A DNA stretch of 64,000 nt, taken from the NCBI GenBank assembly GCA_034509495.1, contig CM067521.1:15932491-15996490 (forward strand). The letters run 5' to 3'. This DNA is from Acestrorhynchus altus. Taxonomy: Eukaryota; Chordata; Actinopteri; Characiformes; Acestrorhynchidae. The notes under the pieces were generated by a model that was not told the DNA's origin, ran no database searches, and saw only the letters and a program-made list of their open reading frames with translations. How positions within the stretch are numbered: the stretch's first letter is position 1; each line of letters begins with the position of its first letter. Of this stretch, positions 1 through 12,339 are shown piece by piece. The position numbers and the translations under genes are program-made.

Positions 1-956
1 AACTTTTAGAAAAATTATTCTACAGGAAGAAAAAACAAACAAATATGGAGTAGAGATGGAGTAATCATCACTACTACATACCACACTCTGCAACCAGCCA
101 GCAGAAGTGTTAGATCCGTGGGGGGCTTTACTTTTGAGAGATGATGCATCATCCATTTAGTCTATAAAGTCATTGGTTTAAATGTCACTACAATTACACT
201 TATGTTCAACAAGTGCAAGTCAAGCTGTTCTTAATGTCTTTAATATTTGGTCATTAAACATTAGTACAGATGATACTTTGCAAAATTTTGTGTGTTTGAA
301 TATCCTGAGCTATAAATTCACTTATGTTATGAAGCCATTGTCAGCACAGAAACCTTAAATATTGTTATTGAGATGGGTTAACACTCTTTAACACTCTTCA
401 CGAGAAAAGAACTGACCACAAAAAAACGAACAATGCACTAATGAGAAATATCACAATGGGACGTGATCACAAAGGTGAGGGGAAGACAGGGTGTAAATGA
501 CAAAACAGGAATACAGGAGCATATGGTCCAAGACATGAGAAAGGGCAAACAAGAACATAAAAAGTATATAAATAAATAAAAGCCCAGAGGAGACAATTCT
601 CAAAACACCACTGCTGTTTCAAGGTCACACTTTCTTGTTTTGGCAGAATATTTTCCCCATCATTGCCTCTCCCAGAAACATGCCTGGCGGCCTCACTCCA
701 CTGATTAAACTGCTTATTTATTTTAACCAATTTCAACCCTAATTAGCACAAAAGCAATTAGCTTTCAGAAGCACCACAAAAGTTCACGGCACTCTTTTTC
801 TTGTCCCCCCATTGAACCGAGTCACCAAAAACTAAATGTCTTTTCTTTTTTGGGGCCTTCTAAGCTTCAGCATTCAACTCATTCTCCACTTTAATTACAA
901 AAGGAATTTTCATAAACTCCTAGATCCGTTATTTACTCACAGAGGAGCTGAATTGT
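1..956. other. gene-free flank, possible conserved element at 600-800
   Basis: No gene recognised; the only open frames are short and featureless. The stretch 600-800 has well-balanced composition and repeated AATTAG core motifs (for example CCTAATTAGC and GCAATTAGCT near 738-764), as often seen in conserved non-coding enhancers. That is inference only. Confidence 0.3.

Positions 957-1005
<49 letters not shown>
957..1005. repeat. (GA)n microsatellite
   Basis: About 24 uninterrupted GA dinucleotides, a polypurine tract. Confidence 0.98.
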
Positions 1006-1008
<3 letters not shown>

Positions 1009-1029
1009 GTAGCTAGGGGTGAAAAGCCC

Positions 1030-1545
1030 AACAGGTGCTTAATTATCACTGAGAGAAAGCTATATAAATAAATTGCCCAATTAATTATGAGGATACGTTG
1101 GCCACTTTAAAGAGCAACAGTAATTCCATTTCACTAACAGTCTGAAGTACTTTGCCTGATCTAATTAGAACCAAGAGCCACTGAAATTAATGAGTTAAAA
1201 AGCTTGAACCAATTCTTGATGAGTCTGAAAAAGGTACTGATGTGAAAGCGTGAATAGGTCATTAATTAATTACTATACAAGGTAGCAATTCTACAGCCAG
1301 TAGCGAGAATTTCACAGTATTTAACTGACGCAGTCAGGCTTAAACATGCTTTCTTATTATTAATTAGCTCATCACTTCTCTATTAATTAACCTTCTAATC
1401 ATGAATTAGTTAACATATTTATTTATGAATGAACTGCTCTTAATATTGAACCATTAACACTTAGAAATGTAGTTATTAGTATTGTTCTGATAGTCTGTTT
1501 AAAATGTAATTGATAATTGCATGCTTAATTAAATAATCAGATAGT
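1030..1545. promoter_or_regulatory. TAATTA-rich candidate conserved element
   Basis: At least ten TTAATTA or TAATTAG type homeodomain core sites fall in about 500 bases (for example near 1040, 1080, 1160, 1264, 1360, 1381, 1405, 1528), with little simple-repeat character between them. The density exceeds the surroundings. Enhancer function is a guess from composition. Confidence 0.25.
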
Positions 1546-1959
1546 TTTACATTTGCTTCACATTGAATGTTGACAATTTTCTTTCTGTTTGAGGTAAAAG
1601 AAGTACATATAAAAATGTGACAAAAATTGAAAAGCTTGTTTTTTTGCAGTTGTGGGACTGCACTTCCAACTTTCTATTAAATTCATAAATCATGAGTCTT
1701 ATTCCTGACAGTGACAGTGACTGCGGCAAAGTGGCTAAACCTCCCAATAACTTGTACTTTCATATCACTTTTTGAAATGATGATCTTGGAATCTGCAGTT
1801 AGAAATGTCCCCAAGAGATGTTTCTGTCTTTGACCTGCTCTGAACTTCTTGGTCTTTCTTACTGCAACTCATGCAGCCACAGAGAGATTAACAGCTGTAG
1901 ACAATCATGATCACTAGCAGGAAGTTAGTAGTCCTCGGCATTGGATGATACATCATAGA

Positions 1960-2325
1960 CTGCCAAACCATCATGGTGTCACTCAGTGAAGAGTCTGTAT
2001 TTTGTCTTGGTGGAAATGACCAGTGAATCTGTGCATAGAGGCACCATGGTCAGAGCCAAGGTCAATGGTTTGTTGTCACATGTGAAATGACCAGAAGGAC
2101 TGGTGTTATTGTGTGGGGTTCAGTTTTGTATGGTGTCAGATAAACATTGATCTTCATTACAGGTACTTGGATAGCCCATTACATTAATCAGGTCCTGCAA
2201 CCAGTGGCCCTACCTTTTATATATACACACATTTCAGAGCACTATTCCAACCGCACAACACTCATCTGCATACTGCTGCCAACTGAAGAGCTTGCCTTCA
2301 AGGTGGATGATGAACATCCCTACTG
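1960..2325 (+). pseudogene. Tc1-like transposase relic
   Basis: Forward translation across frames reads ESRFCLGG, then GVIVWGSVLYG, then LIFITGTWIAHYINQVLQPV and ALPFI. This follows the Tc1 transposase order DESRF, GGGSVMVWG, G.L.A.RYI.EVL.P..LPF, the region just before the second catalytic Asp. Internal stops and frameshifts show it is dead. Boundaries are approximate. Confidence 0.7.
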
Positions 2326-2504
2326 CAAAATCTTCATCATTTCATTTCAAACTGACACTTTCATCTTGGTACTACTCTTTTGATGATGATTGTATATTGC
2401 TAATATCTTATGCTTGATTTTGTGGTATAGATTGACAGTGCAGGGTAGTCTTGATTCAACAATAAAACAAAAAGATTCCAGTAACCTTTTCTACAAAACC
2501 TTTT

Positions 2505-2815
2505 CTCTGTTTTTTTTCCCCCCAATTTCCCCACCAATTGCCCAACCATGTTAGGAACCATGTCTCCTCTATCACATATCATACTTTGACACTAGGAGGA
2601 TGAAGACAAGCATATGCTTCATCCAATACATGTGAATCCATCCTTCCCTTCTGTTTCACCTGCTGCCGTTGCATCATTGCTGGACAGCCAACATATTTGG
2701 AGTATAGCACCAGGTCCCCAACTCCAATACACTGGCTAACAGATGCTTGTGCTGACCAGTATCACACTGGGTGCGATGTGGGGAGAGAGTGCCATCTTCC
2801 CATACAGAGACAGCA
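2505..2815 (-). mobile_element. SINE-1 copy 1 (tRNA-derived family), head truncated
   Basis: Shares a long diverged body with the copies near 30000, 35500, 41800, 45200 and 54000: the landmarks TTGCTGGACAGCCAAC, ACCAGGTCCCCAACTC and GTGCGATGTGGGGAGAGAG appear in the same order. The AT-rich tail (CCCCCCAATTTCCCC) is at the left, so the element is on the minus strand. The tRNA-like head is missing. Confidence 0.7.
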
Positions 2816-2941
2816 TAGTCAGTTTTGCTGTCCCATACTTTAAAAACTCACACTTTAAAAAACATTTTAATTCTGATCTTTCTAATGGAGTTTTCTCTCA
2901 TTTGCATGTGTAAATCTGAAACAAAAAAAGCTTCAAGGCAT

Positions 2942-2970
2942 CTATATATATATATATATATATATATATC
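2942..2970. repeat. (TA)n microsatellite
   Basis: About 14 TA dinucleotides. Confidence 0.95.
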
Positions 2971-3099
2971 ATAGATGAGGAAAGGGGTTTAATTGAGGAT
3001 CGAGGGCTATACCACTGCATCTTCTGGCATCTGATATTAAACATCAGTGCAGGCTGTAAACCTCCACATGAGCTTTTACTTCTGAGATCAGGCTTTGCC

Positions 3100-3480
3100 A
3101 ACTGCATCAGCGCTCTGATTAATGTATGACAGATTAATGTATGACAAATTAATGCGCTGATGTGTGCAGGACTTAATTAGGACTGAAGCCCGAGGACTAA
3201 GAGCAATGGCCTTTTGCCATTTGGGCTATTGTATTGTCACTGCAGCAACAACAGAGCTTCCTCTGAAATGATTAATGAATTTCCAAATCTCTTGACCTGC
3301 GAGTCTGTCACTGAACAGGATGTGGCTGCAGGACAGCTGTTTACACATTCCAGCATGTAAGCATCTCTCTTAGTCTTGTTTAATCCAAAATTGCAGTTTA
3401 CTTCTGTCAAGTGCATGTACCGTTTTAATGACTTTCTGTCAACCAGCTGGCCTATTCTAAATAGGTGCATTTACATCTCA
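3100..3480. promoter_or_regulatory. candidate conserved element with repeated ATTAATG motifs
   Basis: Non-repetitive, mixed-composition DNA. GATTAATGTATGACA occurs in tandem near 3116-3146, flanked by TCAGCGC and GCGCTGA in opposite orientation (about 3107-3113 and 3155-3161). Further ATTAAT and TTAATTA sites follow. It resembles an enhancer-type element; no coding signal was seen. Confidence 0.25.
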
Positions 3481-3849
3481 TTTACATCAGCACTCCAAAA
3501 ACTTACTTCAGAAGTGCCTCCATTTTTCCACTTGCAGGCAGAACAGATGGACACACACTGAGCACCAAGCGGGGGTTAACGGGACAATTTAAAGTAGCCA
3601 GCATGTTTTTTGTGAGTATTTGTTAATGGATTACTTTGCCAGTTAGCACTAACCTTATAAAATGTACACCCTCCCTCTATTATTGGTCTCACTTTGATAA
3701 GCACATAGCTTACATTTAAACCTTTATTAGTAACACATAGTACAAATTATTTTGGTTTAACTAACCAAATTAAAATCACATACACTTACTGATAGAAATA
3801 AATCAAATAAAACTTTATATGTGCAAATGTATTGATGATACAAGTGATT

Positions 3850-4240
3850 CAAATATCATAACAAAAGGAGAACCATACAAAATAAAACAAGGCTCTTTGG
3901 TCACCTCTAGTCTGGATGCAAGAAGAGATATGGATGGGCATGGAGGCATATAGGTTCTGTGCGGCAAAATTACCCACATATGTTGTACAGATGTTTGTGC
4001 AGGTCCTGAAGATCATGGTCAAAAGGTGCAAAAGATGGCATCCCAGCAGGTCCCATAATTGCTCATTTGACAATAAATCTAGATACCAGGCAAGACTGGA
4101 GTCTGGCAGAAATATTCCTGGGACACCATTTCTGTGGGCAAGCATTATCCTGCTGAAAGCTGCAAGCAGGAAGTCCTGCATATATCGCTGTTAGTGTCCT
4201 TCATATCACTACTAGAGATTACCAGCTGTTGAATGTGATG
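3850..4240 (-). pseudogene. possible Tc1-like transposase C-terminal relic
   Basis: The minus strand reads ...LLAAFSRIMLAHRNGV... then EQLWDLLGC, which resembles a decayed Tc1 FQQDNA..H and IE.LWD..G region with frame changes. The resemblance is partial, so this is tentative. Confidence 0.35.
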
Positions 4241-4444
4241 GCTCCCCAGATGTGTCACTCGCCTGTGCGCTGAGAATAACCAATTAAAATAACCAGTAGA
4301 TTTATGGAGTTTAGGAAACATGTATTTGTTCCACAGAGCCTTACATGTGGTTGAAAGGTATGGAATTCACTTTGATATTTTCATTTTTCTTTTTGAGAAA
4401 TACTTTTTATATGGTGTTGGTTTTTCAGAAAACTGCCCTAAAAC

Positions 4445-4575
4445 TAGCCAGCTAGGCAGCCTTTTCTTGTGACTGGAAGGTTGCTGGTTTGAATCCCTGA
4501 ACTGGCAGGACATGACTGATGTGCACTTGAACAAAACTCTCCAGCTGCGCTTACATGATGGAATTTTATAGCCAC
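4445..4575 (+). mobile_element. SINE-2 fragment (tRNA-derived), copy 1
   Basis: Contains an RNA polymerase III B-box-like GGTTTGAATCC at 4486-4496, followed by CTGAACTGGCAGGACATGAC. The same layout recurs at 59455-59645 and 63890-63965. The A box is degraded. Confidence 0.65.
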
Positions 4576-4879
4576 CTTTTACTGTGACACTGTCACATGT
4601 ACTCTCCATGTTTGCATAAAGAAAAGACTAGATAGAAGCTGAGAAATACTGCCTTAGAAACTAGCTAGTTTGTTTTCCCATTCTTTTTTTGTAGAAACCA
4701 GCATTTTGCAATCAGTAATAGATAAAAATAGCAATTCCCCTATGTTGGTAACAGTTGCATGCAACTGGTAAAAATTACAGTTAATTGCACATGAAGAGAT
4801 TGATGAATTGTTATACATTGTTGTTATGTTATATTGAAAAAAAAAATAGTCCCAATACTTAGTGGAGTCAAGTGTGCGT

Positions 4880-5340
4880 CTGTGGTCTGCTGAGAGCAAT
4901 GCTGGTTGTAGAGTCTAACCACAGCAGGAAGGAAGGACCTGCGAAACCACTTCTTCACACACTTAGTGTGAAGCAGCCTGTCACTGAAGGAACTGCCCAG
5001 TGCTGCCAATCTCATGCATGGGATGGGATTCATTCTCTAGCATGGATGCCAGTTTGGCTAACATCCATCAGTCTCCCACCACCTGCACTGGGTTTAAGGG
5101 CCTTCCCAGGATAGCACTGGCCCTCTTTATGAGTTTGCCCATGCTATATGGTGTTAAAGGCACTGGAGAAGTTGAAGCGTTCCCAGGGTTCTCAAGATGA
5201 GAAAGAGCTCTGTGTAAAAGATAGATGACAGCATCATCGACACTCATGCCAGGCTGGTAGGCAAACTGAAGGGGATCCATGTATGTGCTCACAAGACAGT
5301 GGAGATGGGTAAGGACCGGGTTAATTTGATCTTTGTGCAT
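4880..5340 (-). mobile_element. Rex/L2-type LINE 3' coding fragment, copy 1
   Basis: The minus strand encodes pieces of a non-LTR reverse transcriptase: DPLQFAYQPGMSVDDAVIYL (the DPLQFAY thumb-proximal motif), then KRASAILGRPLNPVQVVGD and LLHTKCVKKWFRRSFLPA, the typical C-terminal tail of fish LINEs. Frames are broken and the 5' end is missing. Related C-terminal pieces lie at 43385-43900 and 48060-48480. Confidence 0.75.
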
Positions 5341-5344
5341 TGCT

Positions 5345-5800
5345 TTTCTACACTATACTGTATAGGCCAAAGCCTTGGGACATTGGAGTTATTGTTTTTC
5401 TGCAATCAAGGTCATGCAAAAAAACAAACAACAAACAAACAAACAAAAAAAACACCTGAAATTGCCAAAGAGTAAATGTCTCTACTGTCTAGGGAAAGGT
5501 TTTTACTAGATTTTAGCATTACTGTGAGTATTTGATTGCTTTTAGTGACAAGAGTTTAAGTGAGTTCAGGATGTTGGATGATCACTACCCTATTCACCAC
5601 CTTATTCCCAACTTCCCGAATGACCCCAAATGTATGAATGGAGTACCATCATTCCAGTGCACACAGTTCTACTGCTCAAAACCTAGGTGAATTTATACCT
5701 CTCAAGCCCTGCCTGGCATTAGCCATGGGCCTCATGCTAGTGGATTAATGTGTATCTGCTCCAGAGAGTCCTATTATTCTATTGGCTGTACCAAATTCTT
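5345..5800 (+). mobile_element. non-autonomous DNA-transposon-like repeat family A, copy 1
   Basis: Landmarks in order: AAAGCCTTGGGACATTGG, GTCTCTACTGTCTAGGGAAAGG, TTTACTAGATTTTAGCATT, GTGAGTATTTGATTG, ACCATCATTCCAGTGCACAC. The same order occurs in copies near 32700, 49550 and 62200. A CAAA-rich insert sits at about 5420-5453. No coding capacity. Confidence 0.65.
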
Positions 5801-5969
5801 TTCAAAGTACTGCCAATACAATAGGAGTCTCTGGATCATATATACATGAACCCTTTGGGACCATGCTAACACCTAAGGCCAGACACAGGCTACAGGGACT
5901 AGAATATGGTATGTATGGTGCTATTTCCCTGGTGGGACACTGGACCAATAGATATGGTCCAAAATGGAT

Positions 5970-7140
5970 TTGAACAAAGTCTCATTACACTTAAGAATAG
6001 TAAAAAGCTAATACTAAAGTCAACAAGAAAGCCTGAGGTTATTTAACTGTAAAAGGGACAACAGTTTCCAGTGTGCTGTGGGTGAACTTCTCTGCATGTT
6101 GACTCTGTCCTTGGACATTCCTGCATGCGCCTCTTGTCTTTGCTCCGTGTCCTGGAGAACCCTGTAGGACCTCATTACAGCTAATAGTCCATCTGTCCAT
6201 CTCTCCTGGGCCAGCCAAGATCCCGTCTGTGCCACTGACACAGTCTCAAATCAGGTTGCCAAAGAAACAGTTGTTTGTAGAAAGTTGGCGGCTTATCATT
6301 TCTTTTCCCCCCACTGTTTTTGAGGCAAGGGTCGCAACACGGTGGGGTCAAGAGCTTTTTGCTTAGTGCCGATTCATCTCATGGCCAATTCCCCAGGAAC
6401 CAGCCGGCTAGATCCAGCCAGCATCTGCTCTCATTCTGACCATGGGCAAAGGCAAATCAGCATGCATGTCCTGGCAGGCCCCGAATTCATAAGTAGCTTC
6501 TGATAACACTCTCATTCCTTGCTTCAGTTACTGATAAAATATTAAATGACATTCTTCATACCAATGCAGTGTTGTGCCCCTACACCCTCGTTATTTGCAA
6601 CATTGACTGATTTTTACAAGAACTTTTCCTTATCCTGTCGTCTTACCTTCATTCTCTGTGGTAAGCACATTACATCATACAGTATATGCTGCACATTAAT
6701 GAAGTCCCTTTCATAATTCCATCAGGTGGTGATAAACTGTCTAACATGATTAGGAATTATCTTCCAGTATTACTTCTATACACCACTTTGTCTTCCAAAT
6801 TTCTTCCCAAAGCAGCACTATGTATCAGCTATACCTCAAAACATTAACATCAGAATCACATTAATGCTCCACTAACTGTAACAGGGAGAAAGATGTTATT
6901 CCAATTCAATGCCAGAAACTGCTAATGCACTATTGGAATTTGGTGGAGTTGCATGAGACCCTACAACTGTGAGAAATATTTGTGTAGAATTTTGTAATAT
7001 TATTCAAACGCCTCAGTCCATATGATCATTTCACTACACATACTGCTTCTGTATCTCTCAGTTTGTCAACAAATGCATGTGTGAAGACGGAACTCAAAAC
7101 TTGACTCGCTGCTTTACTGCAGTGGAGAACAATTGAGTTG
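5970..7140. other. no gene; possible conserved element near 6230-6490
   Basis: No coding or repeat family identified in most of this stretch. The part 6230-6490 is more GC-balanced and non-repetitive (for example GGGCAAAGGCAAATCAGCAT near 6444) and may be conserved non-coding DNA. Otherwise I see nothing. Confidence 0.3.
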
Positions 7141-7659
7141 CACTTGAGACAAGACAGCTTTACTTATATGACACATTTAAAATCCAAAGTGCTGCACAGT
7201 AAATCAAGAAAATAAAACCACAAAACAACACAATACCCTTGCCGAATGTAGGGGAAGCCCAGGGGTAAAACATTCCAGTTCTGATATAATGCTTTAAATC
7301 ATAGATACACATCTGCTGTTCTCTATCTGAAATGATAAATATGCATATCCACCATGTTGGTCAAGATCCAGACAAATACATGTGTACTGAGATATGATTA
7401 ATGATATAATTAAACTGGCCATAACTTCCTTATTACTCAGCCAATTTTTACCTTGCCAATTTTTTAGATTGTTATAATCTTTAGATTATAGATTAATCTC
7501 TCCATATATTTTATTTAAATTTGACTGTGATGGTGCTGGTTAGCTGTCGGTAGCAGCAGGGAGTTCACTGAAGACTGCCAATCCATATCTGGGAATACAG
7601 ACATACATTCACTCACACTCACACTCAGGCACACACACCAGACCAATTTAGAGCAGCCA

Positions 7660-7790
7660 ACTCACCTGATATCCGTGTTTTTGGAATGTGGGAATAAACT
7701 GGAGTCCCTGGAGAAAAACCATGCAGACACAGAGAGAACATGGAAACTCCACCCAGGGCCTCAAACCCAAGAGGCTGCATCATTTATGGT
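7660..7790 (-). mobile_element. L2-type LINE 3' fragment
   Basis: Reads on the minus strand as the L2-like 3' region: on the plus strand GGAATGTGGGAATAAACTGG, AACCATGCAGACACAGAGAG, AACATGGAAACTCCACCC. This is the reverse complement of the TCCACACAGTTT.../TTTCCTCCCACAGTCC-type segment common in fish L2 elements. Confidence 0.65.
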
Positions 7791-8229
7791 GGAATGGAAA
7801 CATTTGAACAATAGGTCGGTGTATAAGAAGCAGATAGTAATTTCATTTAAGAGAGTGCTGATCTATCCTGAATGTACAGACTAAGATAAGATCCTGTGTA
7901 TAGGCTCATAAGTGGAATGAGCATAAAATAAAACCAGAGAATAAAAATCTCACCAGCAACTTTATGTGGTCATGTCCACATATAATCATCCTGCTTACAA
8001 GAGTTTCATTCGCTGCATCCTCTGTGTTTTATGAACCTGTCTGACTTTCTGAGAACAATATCTGTGAAGTAATATAACGTTGGACAGTAATTTAAACTGC
8101 TGCTCTGTAATTGTACTGAATGCAGTCTGGCAGAAATGTTGACTGCTCTAAAATGGCAGTGATGTTGACATGTCTGGGTCAATCCAACTTGGCCTATAGG
8201 TATGTACCATCTATACAGCCTGTACCTCA

Positions 8230-10230
8230 TTCTTTTATTTTTGTTTTTAAGCGTGAACCAATTTCCCTCACATTGCTGTCATTTTATTTACCCTAATCAT
8301 TAAGAAATGGAATCACTCCACTAGACATGACATGACCAACATAGAACTACTCCAGTGTAATCTTTTGATTATTATTATTAATTAGAAGATTATTATTCTG
8401 TTGTTAATCATAATGCAGAAACTACTCTGAACAGCCGAGTTTATATTGTGGAGTCCAATAACGCTCTATGACATGATGTTAATAATGAGAGTACTGCAGT
8501 TATGAGAAGAACTGAAATGTGGGTCTTAACCATGTTGAAAGACATAACACTTTACTAAACTATGAACTATGTAATATTTTTGGGGATTTGTCCAATTTTA
8601 ACCCCATGAGTTTGCACTCTAGCTATCAAATAAAACAACCTGGACTGGAAGGGTGAATGCAATTGTGTATTTCCTTCAAGAGGAACAAAACCAATTAGCT
8701 TGCTTGAAGGAGAACCCCAACTGCCAGTTCAGTTATACCAGCCTACAGATGCCCAAATTGGCTAGCATTATACTGAGTGATGGTGTTGAAGGAGGGACAT
8801 CATACCAGTTATGTTTTATGCAATTCCTTTTTATGGATGGCTGTGGCATCACCAAGGATCAATTTAGAGTTTTAGACACGTGGCATGGACATCTCACTTT
8901 GGTTCAAATCTAGATGACAGGAGGAGTCAGAATTAGAGCCTAGTGTGGGAACCCAGCACAACAGCTACAGGACTACAAGAAATTCCATTACAATCCCATA
9001 CATGCAGAATGGCTTCCTTCTGCCTCTTCAGCAGAATGAACGATTGCTAGCAAAAAGACAGGGCTGCAATAAAGAGTCATCATTCAAGGTGAAGACACCA
9101 TAAGAAGTCATAAGACAAATGTCTGTGGTGTCAGACATCACAGCTGAGACATTTCACCTGAGGATACTGATAACAGCTACTCCACTCCTGTCAGGTCATC
9201 TCAGCAGTTGGGTACTGTCTTCCACCATCATTTCAGCTCCATCACATCAACTGATTAGGATGCGCAGCTATGTCTGACAGGTCTCATTCATTGCAGCTAC
9301 GCCTCTACTCCATGCCTGTTAGTTGGCCTTTAGTTGTCGGTCCGTAATCAAGGAGCTCCTTGTGATACAAAAGGAAATCCTTTTGTATCACCAAAAAACC
9401 TACCCTAGCCAACTTTACTCACCACTTAATTTATTGTGCAGTGCAACCACAGAAATGCACTCTGGTTCAAGGCCGGATAAAGAGCTCCACAGGATGGTCT
9501 AAATGAAATGGGAAATTGTTTAGAACCACAAAGCATTTTTGTTTTACCCAGAAACCCATACACTTGATGTTCCTAAATGGTTGTTGGCATGCAGAAAATC
9601 TGATTCTCAAAATCTCAAAATTCAGAATTTGATTCATTACAGTCGGCAGTGTCTTGGTTTCTGATGTCAGACTTAGACTAAACACTGACAAGTTTGGGAA
9701 TTGGGCTGATATTATGAAGGCTGGTTGTTTTATCCAAACCTTGCATGATATAGCTGTACAGTAAACATGCATCTTCAAAATCTTGGCTTCATAGAACAAT
9801 GCAAAAATGTCCAGCACTGTTTGGTGATCTTCTTTCTCTGATATGTCATTCTACTCATTAATAACCAGGTGTGGTACAACATTGTTGGACAGCTGTCTAC
9901 TACCCAAGAAACCTGTTGAATCAAGTAAACTTTAGCTTGTTTGAAATGAAGACCTGCAGCCCTTTATACATTAGACTGGGCACTCCTGGCTGAGATATTA
10001 TCTCATGATACAAATCTGGGACTGTATAACAGAAGTATTCTAAATCTGACATCTTTTCTAGATTAATGTCTATGATGGCTTCAGTGAGGACAGAAACTAT
10101 TACAGAGGAACAGTTCCTAACTTCATTATCTTTAACTTTAATCTTGATAAGACGATTACAGAAGCATCCAGACTTGAAAACAATGCACTATGTCTTAACT
10201 TTAGTATAATCTCAAAGGTGTCCCAATGTT
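8230..10230. other. no gene recognised; small perfect hairpin at 9362-9391
   Basis: Short open frames at 8653-8913 (plus) and 9467-9817 (minus) have no recognisable motifs and no splice context; I regard them as chance or decayed repeat. A perfect 14-bp inverted repeat with a 2-base loop lies at 9362-9391. Confidence 0.4.
9362..9391. repeat. perfect inverted repeat (14-bp arms, 2-base loop)
   Basis: GTGATACAAAAGGA and its exact reverse complement TCCTTTTGTATCAC are separated by AA. No flanking T-run or RNA gene was seen. Confidence 0.9.
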
Positions 10231-10234
10231 TGTT

Positions 10235-10350
10235 TCAAGTGTCTGAAACAAAACAACATTAATGTTTTATTAAACACTGTTTCCACTCACTGTCCACTTT
10301 TTTAGATACTTCTTCCTACTTGGTCCAACTTGTAGAAGTAATGTTAGAGA
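10235..10350. mobile_element. Tc1-like element B, terminal fragment
   Basis: AACATTAATGTTTTATTAAA, CACTCACTGTCCACTTTTTT and ACTTCTTCCTACTTGGTCCA follow, with decay, the end region of a common fish Tc1 element whose terminus carries AACATTAAAACCACC and CACTCACTGTCCATTTTATC. Related pieces lie at 11190, 19080, 26820, 27640, 37060 and 56170. Confidence 0.5.
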
Positions 10351-10537
10351 CAGAAGCTCATCTGTTCCTGGACAAAACTAATTTCAAGGAGGCACCAAGC
10401 AAAACCCCCCTCATACTCATACCCATACTAATACTCATATAGATCATACCACATGGATCATATGGATTATACAGTTTGACCTGCCCAGACCCATCATATA
10501 TTTGGAAACTTAGCCAATCAATCTTTCCATCTCTAAT

Positions 10538-10558
10538 AATTATATATATATATATATA
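10538..10558. repeat. short (TA)n tract
   Basis: About ten TA dinucleotides. Confidence 0.9.
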
Positions 10559-12105
10559 GTTGCCATTCAAAAACGGAGTTTAGCATCCTGGATATGGGCC
10601 TCATTTTTAAGGCAGGTCCCCGCTCATGTCACACTATGTGAATTAAACCCACCATTTGAGAAATTTTGCTGAGATTTGCTGGCAAACAGACTGTGAAAAG
10701 AACAAATAACCAGCTCCCAGACTGTGCTCTTTTTTTTGTAATTTCACTGGCGTTGCCCTTTAACCCCTATGGGCAATAGATAAGTCACTGTTGTAAACAG
10801 AGCAGCAACAGTCATTATTTTGAACCTATAGGCAGGGCTAATTTGTTATTCTCTTTTATTGAACCCTCTGCCACAAAGCTATAGGACACTAAACTGAACA
10901 AAGGCACAATGAATGAGAATGGTCGACTGTAAATCCTGCCCACATAGAACAGTGATTGGTCTCTCTTTCTGCTCATAAGACCTATCAGTATGCTCTCTGT
11001 GCCAGTCTCTCTCCTATCTTTCACTCATGCTGTCTCATGCATGCACTGGTTTACATAAAGTAAGCAAGTGAGCAACATACAGAATTCAAATTTCAGGGAT
11101 ATTGTGTGTAATTTGCAGGTATCAGAGAGAAAACGGGAGAATCCCATGAGTTGCAGGAGAGGTGGGATGTCTGACAGTTTTTGTTGGTCATCTGCTAACC
11201 TTAATTAATGGTCACAGGATGCTGCCCACAGGATACAAATCAAGTGAGAAAGTTGATATTTTCAAGCAAAACCTGAGGTATAATTACAATGGGACTGGGC
11301 TAACTAGTTAACAATGCTAGAGTAAATAAAAATTCTGGTGTCCGTTTATCTATAAGACAAATTTGAAACCACACTTCACCTACTATATATTAGAGGTCTG
11401 TGCCTATGTGTAATATAGAACAGTATTTGTAAATTGCCAACCTGCAGTTGTATTTTTTAGTCCTGTATACAACCTCTCCTACTATTTTGTACTATTATTC
11501 AATAATTATTTCTTGGCTGTATAAAATTTGACTGTATTGCTCAAAACTCCTAAGAAGCTCCAGGAGTCTTGACAAACTTGTATAAGAGAATTTAACGAAT
11601 CACACTACCTCTTCTGAGTTCTGATTAACATTTGGGAAACATACCCCTGAGCTTTTTAAAACTGGATAGCAAGAAAAACTGGCAGCAACAAGACTTGTGG
11701 TTGTTTGGAGCCAAGATGAACCACCCACCATCTTCACTTTTACTGAAGCTGCAGTCGGTGAAGATCCACCTCATTAATCTGAACCGTTTCTACTTTAACA
11801 TTTATTTTTCTCTTATTTTCCACTTCATTCCTTTAGCAACTGCATCTCATTAGTAGCTTGTCATTTTCTCTTACTGGACTTATTTAAACTCACTTTAATG
11901 TTTTATTACTTTGTGTTAAATTGGGTTGCAAGCCAATAAATAAAGTAGTTCACTACTGACATTTAGGTGTCATTTGACCTCTCTCAAAACTGATAGCTGA
12001 ACTTACCCATTGGGAACTGACCTCAAGATTGCCAATACAACAAACTCACAATTGGCACATCAGTGCTGTTTATATTACAAGATTTTCACTTTAGACTCCT
12101 AAACA

Positions 12106-12325
12106 GTTTCTTCTGGGTACTCAGGTTTCCCCCACAGTCCAAAGACATGCATGGTAGGTGAACTGGTGACTCTAAAAGTGACCCTTAGTGTGTGAATGTG
12201 TGTGTGTGCGCCCTACGATGGACTAGCGCCCTGTCTAGGGTTGTTTCTCGCCCTTGCGCTCAGAGTTGCCGGCTGGGCACCGGCTCCCCCGTGACCCTAT
12301 TCAGGAATAAGCGGATGGATGGATG
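12106..12325 (+). mobile_element. 5'-truncated L2-type LINE insertion with 12-bp target-site duplication
   Basis: A 220-bp insertion flanked by identical GACTCCTAAACA at 12094-12105 and 12326-12337. The body carries landmarks of fish L2-like 3' ends: CACAGTCCAAAGACATGCAT, CGATGGACTAGCGCCCTGTC, ACCGGCTCCCCCGTGACCCT and the tail GGAATAAGCGGATGGATGG. Truncation to the 3' end and the duplication fit target-primed reverse transcription. Confidence 0.88.
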
Positions 12326-12339
12326 GACTCCTAAACAAA

